Source: Defluviitaleaceae bacterium
GTDB taxonomy: Bacteria > Bacillota_I > Bacilli_A > MOL361 > Turicibacteraceae
Assembly (NCBI GenBank): GCA_009778135.1
Contig: WRKJ01000098.1
Location: forward strand, 1-45,536
Reading direction: 5' to 3'
DNA: 45,536 nucleotides
Part shown: positions 1 through 7,233 of the stretch, one piece after another
Position numbering within the stretch: the stretch's first letter is position 1
How the letters are laid out: each line of letters begins with the position of its first letter
Translations under genes and position numbers: made by a program
The notes under the pieces: model-generated
The model's database searches: none
Told to the model about the DNA's origin: nothing
What the model saw: only the letters and a program-made list of their open reading frames with translations

Positions 1-149
1 CTCACACACGCACCTAGAATTGCATTTTGAGATTTCATAAAATTTTCGTAGTTGAACGATTTTAAAGTCTGTAGGATTGCGAAAAAGCTGCCATAATGGT
101 ATACAACATGTTTTACTAACGATTCAAACTGGGTTAGATAAGTTTTGAA

Positions 150-191
150 CTATCGTCTTCCGAATGACCAAAACCAAACAAGAGTACGCAT
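150..191 (-). CDS. Tiny Trp-rich peptide, copy 2 (13 aa)
   Basis: The ORF encodes MRTLVWFWSFGRR and ends in TAG. An excellent ribosome binding site (AAGGAGGTG) stands 7 bases before the ATG. The last eight residues, and V just before the WFW core, match or resemble the upstream copy at 242-295. There is no signal peptide, double-glycine leader or cysteine, so it is not an AgrD-type thiolactone precursor. It lies downstream of, and on the same strand as, an AgrC/AgrA-like two-component system. It could be an unmodified signalling peptide, a membrane-active peptide, or a translated leader; I do not recognise a family. The translation signals are clear; the function is unknown. Confidence 0.6.
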   Translation of the reverse strand: MRTLVWFWSFGRR

Positions 192-241
192 CTTAGTCAC
201 CTCCTTCCTAACGATTCAAACTAAGTTAGACAAGTTTTGGA

Positions 242-295
242 CTATCGTCTTCCGAATGACCAAAACCAAATAACAGTAAACGGGGGCTTCATCAT
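242..295 (-). CDS. Tiny Trp-rich peptide, copy 1 (17 aa)
   Basis: The ORF encodes MMKPPFTVIWFWSFGRR with stop TAG. AGGAGGTG lies 6 bases before the first ATG (295) and 9 before the second (292). It is the first ORF after a near-consensus promoter at 365-393. It shares WFWSFGRR with the copy at 150-191, while its N-terminus differs, so the conserved functional part is probably the C-terminal octapeptide with its aromatic run and Arg-Arg end. The peptide is too short for a lipid-spanning helix with a cleavable signal. It may be the signal or output of the adjacent two-component system. Family unknown. Confidence 0.6.
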   Translation of the reverse strand: MMKPPFTVIWFWSFGRR

Positions 296-364
296 CTTAG
301 TCACCTCCTGATGGTACAAATTTCAAATAAATAAGCGAGACCCACTTGATAAGGTAATGAGAAA

Positions 365-393
365 ATTATAAGCTATTTACTGAAAAATTGCAA
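365..393 (-). promoter_or_regulatory. SigA-type promoter of the tiny-peptide transcript
   Basis: On the minus strand TTGCAA (393-388), a 17-base spacer and TATAAT (370-365) form a strong promoter. It lies 70 bases before the first tiny ORF and after the end of the histidine kinase gene, so the peptides have their own transcript. Confidence 0.75.
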
Positions 394-411
394 GTGATTT
401 CCAGGATGATT

Positions 412-444
412 GGTATAAGATGCAAAAAATGGGTACAAGATGCA
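412..444 (-). promoter_or_regulatory. Direct repeats upstream of the peptide promoter, likely LytTR-regulator site
   Basis: Two near-identical 12-mers (GCATCTTRTACC on the minus strand) start 20 bases apart, about two helical turns, and end about 19 bases upstream of the -35 element. Paired direct repeats at this spacing just upstream of -35 are the usual operator form for AgrA/ComE-type LytTR activators. The response regulator encoded next door carries a LytTR domain. The link is inference. Confidence 0.55.
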
Positions 445-469
445 CGTTGGTGTAGAAAAAATGATAATC

Positions 470-1789
470 TTATCTTTTATAAATGGCGCCATCAAAACTA
501 ATGGTTGCAATAAACTTGTCTTTGTCCGCTTTAAAATCTGTGATACCGCCATACTTTTTAACGATTCTTTTGATGGTTTTTGTTCCGAACCCATGATTGA
601 GTTTGTCTGCTTTTGATGTCATTAAATCTCCATTGGGATACCTGCTTAGTTCTCCTTTAAAATTATTTTCAACTTGAATTCGGAAGCGATTTGTATCTGT
701 TCTGATTGTGACAGTGACATACCCTTTGTCGGTTTCTACTTGTGATGCTGCCTCGAAAGCATTCTTCAGTAAATTGGAAAATAGGTTTGATAAATCTCGT
801 GGCGTTATTGTTAAGTTGCTCGGAATAACGCCTTTCCAATCGGCTTTTAATCCTTTGAATTGGCTGTTTGATTCTAATGCTAATAGATTGGCGTTGATCT
901 CAATGGCACCTGTTTCTGTTCCGGTCGTCTTAACAATCTTGTCTAAATCTCCGACCATTTCTCGGATGGTTTTTAAGGCACAGTCAATGGCATTAGATTT
1001 TAAAAGGGCTTCTAAAGCAATTAATTCATTTTTAATATCATGTCTAAACCGTCGGAGTTCTGAGTCTCTTTCTTGCATTTTTTGATAATGAAATTGTTGC
1101 TGTTGATTGATCTCTAACTGTTGTTGTTCGTTGTTTTTGACCCGTTGAACTTCATTTTTGGTTGCGATTAAATAGACAATGCTATAAATCGCGCCAAAAC
1201 CGCTGATTAAGGCGAAGGAATTGGTGATTCGTCTAAACCAAGTTTGGTTATCAAGTAGAGATAAATTATCAACATAATAGCCAAAAATGCCAATGAAGAA
1301 GACGATAAAAACGAGTTCTGTTTTATTCAAAGTTCGAATATTAAGCTGCAAGCCTAACTTTTTAACGATCAAGTGAAAACTCCAAATCGATAATGTTCCT
1401 AATCCCAATCCAGCTAAACTGTGTATGGGGTTGGTATAACGGTACAGTGTGTCTACGCCGATCAATGTGAACACGAATGTTGTTGTGAATGAACTGATGA
1501 ATGCCATAAGGAGATAAATAAATGGCACCCATAAAAGAATGATTAAACGCTTGGTGGTAATAGCCGAATAGATCATCAAACCATTGATTAAGACCAATGC
1601 AATCAGGGTATCATATGTTCTAACGGGTTGGTACCCATAATGAAATTGTCTGATGATGTCAAAGATGACCAATGCGAGGAAAATGATACAGTTTGCTTTC
1701 TTGATTGATCTCACTTTTTCAAAATTCAAAATGTTGTAAATGATTAAATGCATCATGAGAAATATCAGTAAGTATTGTAGCGCCAGCAT
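470..1789 (-). CDS. AgrC-like sensor histidine kinase (HPK10 type, GHKL ATPase)
   Basis: The 439-residue protein has an N-terminal half with about six hydrophobic helices (to about residue 210) forming a membrane sensor. A Gln-rich coiled segment leads to the phosphorylation motif FRHDIKNEL with His250. The GHKL ATPase follows, with an N-box around Asn339/Asn343 and a short G-box (NHGFGTK, about 399-404). HxxxN motifs of this kind mark the AgrC/ComD class that senses peptides. The start ATG is one base after the regulator stop, with GGGAGG inside the regulator's end, so the two genes are translationally linked. No AgrB or AgrD lies nearby; the only candidate peptides are the tiny ORFs downstream. 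Confidence 0.9.
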   Translation of the reverse strand: MLALQYLLIFLMMHLIIYNILNFEKVRSIKKANCIIFLALVIFDIIRQFHYGYQPVRTYDTLIALVLINGLMIYSAITTKRLIILLWVPFIYLLMAFISSFTTTFVFTLIGVDTLYRYTNPIHSLAGLGLGTLSIWSFHLIVKKLGLQLNIRTLNKTELVFIVFFIGIFGYYVDNLSLLDNQTWFRRITNSFALISGFGAIYSIVYLIATKNEVQRVKNNEQQQLEINQQQQFHYQKMQERDSELRRFRHDIKNELIALEALLKSNAIDCALKTIREMVGDLDKIVKTTGTETGAIEINANLLALESNSQFKGLKADWKGVIPSNLTITPRDLSNLFSNLLKNAFEAASQVETDKGYVTVTIRTDTNRFRIQVENNFKGELSRYPNGDLMTSKADKLNHGFGTKTIKRIVKKYGGITDFKADKDKFIATISFDGAIYKR

Positions 1790-1790
1790 G

Positions 1791-2534
1791 TTATTTTTCC
1801 TCCCCGAAAAGTAAATAGTTTGACCAAGCTTGTTTAAACGTTTTTTTGTAAGTCCTACTTAAATTTAATTCATCGTCATTGCTTAGGTAAACGATATTAT
1901 CTTCAAATTTCTCGACATTTTTTAAGTTGACCAAATTGTTTTTATTGACGTAAACGAATTCGGCTTGAGCTATTTTCTCTAACCAGAATGCCATCGGTTT
2001 TCTCGTGGCGTATTCTTCTCCAGATTCCATGTTGATATAACAGATCTTTCCATCGGCAAATAAACTAACGATTTCGTTGACATATACTTTAGCTTGCGCC
2101 TTATACTGGCTATTTCCGTAATGTGTTATTTCAAGGTACTTCCGGTTATTGATGTTCAAAACCGCACGTGATAACACGGCTTCAAATTTTTCATGAGGAT
2201 CACCTTTTAATAAAAAATCAAAGGGATGCAAGCTGACACTTGCTCGTACGACTTCAAGTGGCTGTTCGATACCTGACAAAAATATGACCAGTGGTTTAGG
2301 ACTTGTTTGATTTAACTTAATCAGTGTCTCTATTCCATTTAAACCAGGCATTTCATAGTCGAGAAAAATAATGTCATGTAACGTACGGCTGTTCACAATT
2401 TCTAAGCCATCAGCATACAGTTTAAATCTGACTTTTATCTGTTGTGGATTTAAAATCAATTCTATTTTTTTCTTGATCTTTTTTCTTACTCTTTGATCAT
2501 CATCAACAATACCAATGATAAGTTCTGGCTTCAT
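1791..2534 (-). CDS. LytTR-family response regulator (AgrA/ComE-like)
   Basis: The 247-residue protein has a CheY-like receiver with acidic residues DDD at 11-13 and phospho-acceptor Asp59 in FLDYEMPG, followed by a LytTR DNA-binding domain from about residue 135 to the end. I start it at the second ATG (2534) because GGGAGGT (2547-2541) directly abuts the first ATG at 2540 but is well spaced for the second. It is first in an operon with the histidine kinase. A promoter with extended -10 TGGTATAAT lies at 2561-2569. Its probable target is the repeat pair at 412-444. No copy of that repeat was seen at its own promoter. Confidence 0.9.
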   Translation of the reverse strand: MKPELIIGIVDDDQRVRKKIKKKIELILNPQQIKVRFKLYADGLEIVNSRTLHDIIFLDYEMPGLNGIETLIKLNQTSPKPLVIFLSGIEQPLEVVRASVSLHPFDFLLKGDPHEKFEAVLSRAVLNINNRKYLEITHYGNSQYKAQAKVYVNEIVSLFADGKICYINMESGEEYATRKPMAFWLEKIAQAEFVYVNKNNLVNLKNVEKFEDNIVYLSNDDELNLSRTYKKTFKQAWSNYLLFGEEK

Positions 2535-2560
2535 TTGCATACCTCCCTAATTTATGGATT

Positions 2561-2569
2561 ATTATACCA
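2561..2569 (-). promoter_or_regulatory. Extended -10 promoter of the two-component operon
   Basis: TGG-TATAAT on the minus strand lies about 27 bases before the regulator start. The -35 is poor (an A/T run), typical of extended -10 promoters. Confidence 0.55.
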
Positions 2570-2788
2570 TACATTTAAGGATAAAAAATAAAAAGTTGGG
2601 TCTAAGCTGGCATTTTTGGAGAGAAAAATAAATTTTTGTCATTATAAGAAAATTTTATGAGCTTTTATTCGTTTTAACCGAGGATGCGCTGTTAGCGTAT
2701 TGAAACGATTGATCGTTATAAGTAGGTGAGAAATTTTAAAATTTCTTCAAAGGATTGATAAGAAATTAATAAGTTTGGCACTTGAATA

Positions 2789-2817
2789 TTTACAAACGCG
2801 TCTGATCATGATATAAT
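2789..2817 (+). promoter_or_regulatory. Promoter of the antisense antitoxin RNA
   Basis: TTTACA (2789-2794), a 17-base spacer and TATAAT (2812-2817). A second TATAAT-like hexamer follows immediately downstream. It drives an RNA antisense to the decayed toxin on the other strand. Confidence 0.75.
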
Positions 2818-2823
2818 TGTCAT

Positions 2824-2953
2824 ATAATAAAAAGCGAGCCAACTGTTGCGGGAAACAACAATTGACTCTAACAGATACCGATTAAGACGGTAGCAAAGTT
2901 TGTTATTACGAAAGTAACGTTAACCTGCTAAAGTTAAGACGTTACTTTCTTTT
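2824..2953 (+). ncRNA. RatA-like antisense RNA (type I antitoxin), about 130 nt
   Basis: The RNA is predicted from the promoter at 2789-2817 to the hairpin AAAGTAACGT/ACGTTACTTT (2911-2948), which is followed by a T-rich tail. The region between shares phrases with the antisense side of the two toxin modules at 9.7-10.6 kb, for example the AAGACGGTAGCAAAG block. It overlaps the 3' end of the toxin-like ORF at 2942-3004. The partner toxin appears degraded, so this may be an orphan RNA. Confidence 0.6.
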
Positions 2954-3004
2954 GATTTTGTCGATGTAAGTTAGCAATGCGAGAATAAACATTCCGATTG
3001 CCAT
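2942..3004 (-). pseudogene. Decayed holin-like type I toxin (20 aa)
   Basis: The ORF keeps the toxin core GMFILALLTYID and a basic tail, matching the intact toxins at 9870 and 10354 from residue 15 on. The N-terminal SVAEAIGLMFAF part is replaced by unrelated sequence, and the strong GAAAGGAGG site is gone, leaving only TGGAGTT before ATG. No toxin promoter like those of the other copies is visible upstream. The antisense RNA promoter on the other strand is intact. Confidence 0.6.
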
Positions 3005-3264
3005 TAACTCCACTATACATGAATATCGCCAATGTTTCAAGAACTTTCGGGTTGTTACGACATTGGTTTTTTTAAATGTCATAAAACCTTGCTTAAACGC
3101 ATAAAAACAACGATAAATAAAGACCTCCTTTAATTGGCTGAAACAAGCTTAACTTGAATTTTTAATTGATTGAGACTTTCGATTGAACTTCGAGCGTTTT
3201 TTTGTTTAGAAAAAAAATAATGACGCATAATAAACTAGTAATAAAACAGAAAGGTGGAAATGAA

Positions 3265-3462
3265 ATGAGCCCAAAAGAGTTACTCTATATCAAAGATGCG
3301 TTGTCACATGCAAAATTTATGAAAGAAAAGTGTACACACGCTGCTAGTCAAGTAACAGATGCAAGTTTGAAACAATTAATTGAGGATGCAGCGGGACGAC
3401 ATAAAAAAATGTTTGACGACATTTATACTGTATTGGCTAGTCATGCAAATGGAGGTGCTTAA
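3265..3462 (+). CDS. Small CotF-type coat-like protein (65 aa)
   Basis: A short helical protein (start MSPKELLYIKDAL) with a pattern resembling half of a CotF/ferritin-like four-helix fold. AAAGGTGG precedes ATG 3265; the in-frame upstream extension has no ribosome binding site. It ends 2 bases before the next CotF-family gene, so the two are co-transcribed and probably partners. Such pairs are known among coat proteins of spore formers. The exact role is not inferable from sequence. Confidence 0.65.
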   Translation: MSPKELLYIKDALSHAKFMKEKCTHAASQVTDASLKQLIEDAAGRHKKMFDDIYTVLASHANGGA

Positions 3463-3464
3463 AG

Positions 3465-3713
3465 ATGAATGATCAATTAATCATGACGAATATTTTATCA
3501 CTTGTTAAAGGTGCGTCTGATATGTATATGCACGGTGCAATTGAAGCAGCTTGTCCAAAAATCAATGCTGCATTTAAACAAGCATTAGCTGCTAATTTAG
3601 CGCTACAACATGAGGTTTTTGATGCAATGAAACAAAAAGGTTGGTATCCAATTCCAGAAGAAACACCAGAGAATATCAATAAAGTTGTTCAAGAATTTGC
3701 AACAGGCTGTTAA
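3465..3713 (+). CDS. CotF-family spore coat protein (82 aa)
   Basis: The sequence pattern (ND-x-LI at the start, a VHGAIE-like MHGAIEAACP motif, then HEVFDAMKQKGWYPIPEE) is typical of the CotF family, in which a C-terminal KGWY motif follows the helices. The protein is cytosolic with no signal peptide, as expected for a coat component made in the mother cell. It overlaps nothing and follows its partner by 2 bases, with ribosome binding site GGAGGTG. Its presence suggests that the organism sporulates or descends from spore formers; the promoter cannot be assigned to a sporulation sigma factor with confidence. Confidence 0.8.
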   Translation: MNDQLIMTNILSLVKGASDMYMHGAIEAACPKINAAFKQALAANLALQHEVFDAMKQKGWYPIPEETPENINKVVQEFATGC

Positions 3714-3764
3714 ATGAACAAAGAGAAGCGCAGTTCTCCTTTTCTCATTAAAAATTAAAATAAC

Positions 3765-3802
3765 AAAAAACCCCTTAATAACGAAAAACTCGTTTTAAGG
3801 GG
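3765..3802 (-). terminator. Terminator of the serC-serA-HAD operon
   Basis: Stem CCCCTTAA plus AACG pairs with CGTT plus TTAAGGGG, followed on the minus strand by six T. It lies 8 bases past the HAD gene stop and also separates the convergent coat-protein genes. Confidence 0.85.
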
Positions 3803-3810
3803 TAATTGAG

Positions 3811-4659
3811 TTAAGCTTTTAAAACATGATTTTTAATGGCATGGGCAACGCCTGATTCTAAGTTACTTAAGGTCACCACATCTGCAGCTTCTTTTACTTC
3901 TGGTTCTGCATTTTCCATTGCAATAGACAAACCCGCAATGTTAAGCATCCCTAAATCATTTAAATTATCCCCCACGGCGATGGTATGTTCTAGCGGAATG
4001 TTAAAATGGTTCGCCAAGGCTTTAAGGCCTGTGCCTTTATGACCATCTCCAGATGAAATGGAAATGTTATCAACGTAAGAAGAGGTCATCATAACATTGT
4101 CTAGCGTCTTTACAAAAGTGGAACAAGTTTCCTTTTTCTTAGGGTTGGGTAAGAAGACGAAGATTTTAAAAATATCAGCCTTTGTCACTTCTGACAAGTC
4201 TTCAAAAGTGAGAACACTATGATTTTGACTATATTCTGCCATAAATTCATAAGATTCAAAAGGTGAACCTTTTGCACCAGGTGAAGTCTCAAATTCCGCT
4301 TTCACACGTTCAAGGAAGTCCGGCTTTGAATAAACGCCAGTACTTGCATAAATAAGAAATGGATACGTCTTGTCTAAATAATTAACGACTTCTTTTACGA
4401 GTTTTTCGGGCATGGATACGCGGCTAATTTCAATGTTATTAACAAGCGTAATGGCGCCATTGCTTCCAGAAACGGGTAAATGTTCCAGTCCTTCTTCTTT
4501 TAGCAATTCTAGTACACTCTCATGAGAACGACCTGATACAATAGCAACAATGTGCCCTGCTTCCTTCGCTGCTAAAATGGCAGCTTTATCTGCAACTGAG
4601 ATACCTTCGTCCCCAATTAAGGTACCATCCATGTCGATGGCAATTAATTTTTTTTCCAT
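3811..4659 (-). CDS. Cof-type HAD hydrolase in the serine operon
   Basis: The 282-residue protein has HAD motif I DMDGTL (nucleophile Asp9, acid Asp11), motif II VSGR (Ser42), Lys208 as motif III and motif IV GDNLNDLGM (Asp231, Asp235). The large cap between motifs II and III is the C2 type of the Cof/YkrA subfamily, which acts on sugar phosphates and other phosphomonoesters. It begins directly after the serA stop and is the last gene of serC-serA-HAD. A canonical SerB is absent from the operon, so this enzyme is a candidate phosphoserine phosphatase, though its sequence is not SerB-like. Confidence 0.85.
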   Translation of the reverse strand: MEKKLIAIDMDGTLIGDEGISVADKAAILAAKEAGHIVAIVSGRSHESVLELLKEEGLEHLPVSGSNGAITLVNNIEISRVSMPEKLVKEVVNYLDKTYPFLIYASTGVYSKPDFLERVKAEFETSPGAKGSPFESYEFMAEYSQNHSVLTFEDLSEVTKADIFKIFVFLPNPKKKETCSTFVKTLDNVMMTSSYVDNISISSGDGHKGTGLKALANHFNIPLEHTIAVGDNLNDLGMLNIAGLSIAMENAEPEVKEAADVVTLSNLESGVAHAIKNHVLKA

Positions 4660-5820
4660 TTACAAAAATCTCCCTCGTAATAAGCCGTTAATGGCTAAAA
4701 TCTCTGCTTCTGGTAAATCCCTTTCGTGGTCATCTACATCAACCATCGTATAAACAACATCACCCGAAGAACGACTTAACATTTCGCTAATATTAAAGCC
4801 AGAGCTCCCTAGAATGGTTGTTAAGCTACTGATCACATTTGGAATGTTTTGGTGGAAAATACAGATTCGATTTTTACCGACATAAGGGAGGCGACAAGGT
4901 GGGAAGTTTACTGAATTTCTGATTTCACCGTAGAGGAGATAATCACGTATTTGAGAGCCGGCCATAACTGCACAATTTTCTTCTGCTTCTGGGGTTGAAG
5001 AGCCGATGTGAGGCATTGTGATAATATTTGGATGACCTAAAAGTTTCGCAGATGGGAAGTCTGTTACGTACTTACCGACGATGCCAGCTTCTAACGCATC
5101 AAGCAAAGCGTCATTATCGAATAATTCTTCACGAGAAAAGTTGATGATTTTAATGCCCGGCTTACATTTTTTAAAGAAATCAGCATCAAATTTATGTTTT
5201 GTCTTGTCAGTCGCTGGGATGTGAACGGTTAAATAATCCAAACGACCATACATAGAAGACTCTTCTTCTGCGGTTACTTTTTCAACTTTATTTGAAATAC
5301 GCCATGCAGCATCAATGGTTAAATAAGGATCAAAACCAATGACGTGAACACCCATACGATGAGATAAATTAGCAACTAAACCACCGATGGCACCTAGTCC
5401 GACAACACCTAATGTTTTACCCATGATTTCAGGACCTGTAAACTTATTTTTATTTTTTTCAACCAGTGCAGGAACGTCGTCGTTAGGCTCGAGGCTTTGT
5501 GTCCAGTTAATACCCGCATGGACGTCTCTTGAAGCAAGTAACAAGCTGGCAATGACTAACTCTTTAACGCTATGAGCGTTCGCACCAGGTGTGTTGAAAA
5601 CTGGGATTCCTTGTTTTGTACAGTCTGACACAGGGATATTATTAACACCTGCGCCTGCACGTGCAATGGCTAAGAGGTTGTCGCCTAAATCTGTAATTTT
5701 TGCACTCCTCACTAAAATTCCCTCTGGATTGCTGATTTCTTTGCCAGCAGTAAATCTATCCTCGGGTAGTTCATTGATTCCTTTTTGAGCAATTTCATTT
5801 AATGTTAAAATATTATACAC
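4660..5820 (-). CDS. serA: D-3-phosphoglycerate dehydrogenase
   Basis: It oxidises 3-phosphoglycerate to 3-phosphohydroxypyruvate, the first step of serine synthesis. The 386-residue protein has the NAD-binding motif GLGAIGG (141-147), catalytic Arg230 and His271 (MPHIGSST), and a C-terminal ACT domain (about 318-386) that usually senses serine. It lacks the long intervening domain of larger SerA forms. The start is GTG at 5820, 7 bases after GAGGTG, overlapping the end of serC by 8 bases. Confidence 0.93.
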   Translation of the reverse strand: MYNILTLNEIAQKGINELPEDRFTAGKEISNPEGILVRSAKITDLGDNLLAIARAGAGVNNIPVSDCTKQGIPVFNTPGANAHSVKELVIASLLLASRDVHAGINWTQSLEPNDDVPALVEKNKNKFTGPEIMGKTLGVVGLGAIGGLVANLSHRMGVHVIGFDPYLTIDAAWRISNKVEKVTAEEESSMYGRLDYLTVHIPATDKTKHKFDADFFKKCKPGIKIINFSREELFDNDALLDALEAGIVGKYVTDFPSAKLLGHPNIITMPHIGSSTPEAEENCAVMAGSQIRDYLLYGEIRNSVNFPPCRLPYVGKNRICIFHQNIPNVISSLTTILGSSGFNISEMLSRSSGDVVYTMVDVDDHERDLPEAEILAINGLLRGRFL

Positions 5821-6895
5821 TGTGTTTCACCTCAAACTCTTTCATGAATTCAACTAATTTCAGCACACCTTCTAATGGATGAGGTGTGTAAATACTGGCA
5901 CGCATGCCACCAATGGTTCGATAGCCACCTAAATTGACCAATCCAACTTTTGCTGCTTCATCTACAAACAATTTATCTAACGCATCATCTTTTGTTCCAA
6001 ATGTGACATTTTGTGTCGAACGGGCTTCTTTATCAACAAAGGCATGGAACAATGCTGATTGGTCTAAGAAGTCATAGAGAATCCCTGTTTTATGTGTTTG
6101 GTGTTCTTGGACTTTCGCTAATGTACCAAACGTTTCCTTATACCAACGTAAAACTAACAAGGTTAAATAGACTGCATAAACAGGTGGTGTGTTATACATG
6201 GATTCGTTATTCGCATAAGTTTTATAATTAAGCATCGTTGGTGTTTCTTCTTTTGCATTTCCTATTAAATCGTCACGGACAATGGCAACCGTTAAGCCTG
6301 CAATTCCAAATTGCTTTTGAGCACCTGCATAGATAAGACCATGCTTGCTCACATCGTAAGGTTTTGCTAAAATAGCAGAGGTCATATCTGCAACGATAGG
6401 TGCATCAGTCATCGGTAATGTATGAACAGCTGTTCCATAAATGGTATTATTAGCTGTATAATGATAAAAATCAGCATTTGGTGTGAGCTTCTCGGGTTTG
6501 ATTTCAGGTATATAAGCATAATGACGATCTTTAGAAGAACCGACTACATTTACACTCATGTAGCGACTAACTTCAGCTTTTGCTTTTTCAGACCAATTTC
6601 CTGTTATCAGGAAGTCAGCGACACCGTTTTTGTACAAGTTAAAGGGTAGCATTGAAAATTGGAGTGATGCCCCGCCTTGACAAAAAAGGATTTGATAGTT
6701 TTCAGGAATTTCCATTAATTCACGAAATAAACCTTCTGCTTCTTCAAAAATGCTTCTAACCATTTTTCCACGATGGCTCATTTCCATGATGGACATGCCG
6801 CTACCTTCATAATCAAGCATTTCTGATTGTGCTTTCATTAAGACTGCTTCTGGTAACATTGCAGGACCAGCGCTAAAGTTATAGACTCGCTTCAT
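5813..6895 (-). CDS. serC: Phosphoserine aminotransferase
   Basis: A 360-residue class V aminotransferase that transfers amino from glutamate to 3-phosphohydroxypyruvate. Signatures are the N-terminal NFSAGPAMLPE, the HRGK substrate-binding region and the PLP lysine Lys194 in GAQKQFG. The length matches the family. AAGGAGG lies 10 bases before the ATG. It is first in the operon with serA and the HAD gene, behind a promoter at 6985-7013. Confidence 0.95.
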   Translation of the reverse strand: MKRVYNFSAGPAMLPEAVLMKAQSEMLDYEGSGMSIMEMSHRGKMVRSIFEEAEGLFRELMEIPENYQILFCQGGASLQFSMLPFNLYKNGVADFLITGNWSEKAKAEVSRYMSVNVVGSSKDRHYAYIPEIKPEKLTPNADFYHYTANNTIYGTAVHTLPMTDAPIVADMTSAILAKPYDVSKHGLIYAGAQKQFGIAGLTVAIVRDDLIGNAKEETPTMLNYKTYANNESMYNTPPVYAVYLTLLVLRWYKETFGTLAKVQEHQTHKTGILYDFLDQSALFHAFVDKEARSTQNVTFGTKDDALDKLFVDEAAKVGLVNLGGYRTIGGMRASIYTPHPLEGVLKLVEFMKEFEVKHSV

Positions 6896-6984
6896 TTATA
6901 AATAACCTCCTTATTTTTAGAGTATGATATCATAATTAACAAACCATGTCTAGAAGAAAAGTAAATGATTCACATGATCCGCTT

Positions 6985-7013
6985 ATTTTAATGTTAAGAA
7001 AACGTTATTTCAA
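6985..7013 (-). promoter_or_regulatory. Promoter of the serine operon
   Basis: TTGAAA (7013-7008), a 17-base spacer and TAAAAT (6990-6985) on the minus strand, about 90 bases before serC. No T-box specifier or AGGGTGG-type motif is visible in the leader. Confidence 0.6.
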
Positions 7014-7097
7014 GTCTAACAAAAGCAAAATAGTCCAAACGATACGCCATATGGGAAAAAGATATTTCAATCCATGCAATAAAACCATGTCAAAACA

Positions 7098-7126
7098 TTG
7101 TATTTTCTAAGAAAATTCTGTACAAT
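7098..7126 (+). promoter_or_regulatory. Promoter of guaA
   Basis: TTGTAT, 17 bases, TACAAT. The leader of about 100 bases up to guaA shows no purine riboswitch core that I can recognise. Confidence 0.55.
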
Positions 7127-7233
7127 ATAAAGATGACAATTACAAATTGATAAACATGAACTGTCAGTAGAAGTTGGAAATTTAGTTTTTATAAAAATCA
7201 CATAAATTTATATGTAAAGGTAGGTCAAAACAG

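Larger units (their letters stand above)
117..310 (-). repeat. Two tandem modules, each SD + tiny ORF + hairpin
   Basis: Two imperfect direct copies lie at about 209-310 and 117-206, read on the minus strand. Each begins with AGGAGGTGACTAAGATG, carries a tiny ORF ending in the same eight codons, and continues past the stop into a shared tail that can fold (TTCAAAACT against AGTTTGAA). The main differences are the 5' part of the ORF and scattered substitutions. Conservation of the Shine-Dalgarno, start and C-terminal codons suggests the units are translated. Positions 1-116 downstream hold nothing I can identify. Confidence 0.8.

Noticed and set aside
117-310. Direct repeats as a short CRISPR array
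   Set aside because: Only two units, repeats of about 90-100 bases with ORFs and hairpins inside, no uniform spacers.
2981-3040. TTGAAA-N17-TATAGT as a toxin promoter
   Set aside because: The start point would fall on the ATG, leaving no room for the ribosome binding site; probably chance.
3180-3264. Sporulation sigma promoter for the CotF-like genes
   Set aside because: GCATAATAA only partly fits SigE/SigK -10 elements and no convincing -35 is placed right.
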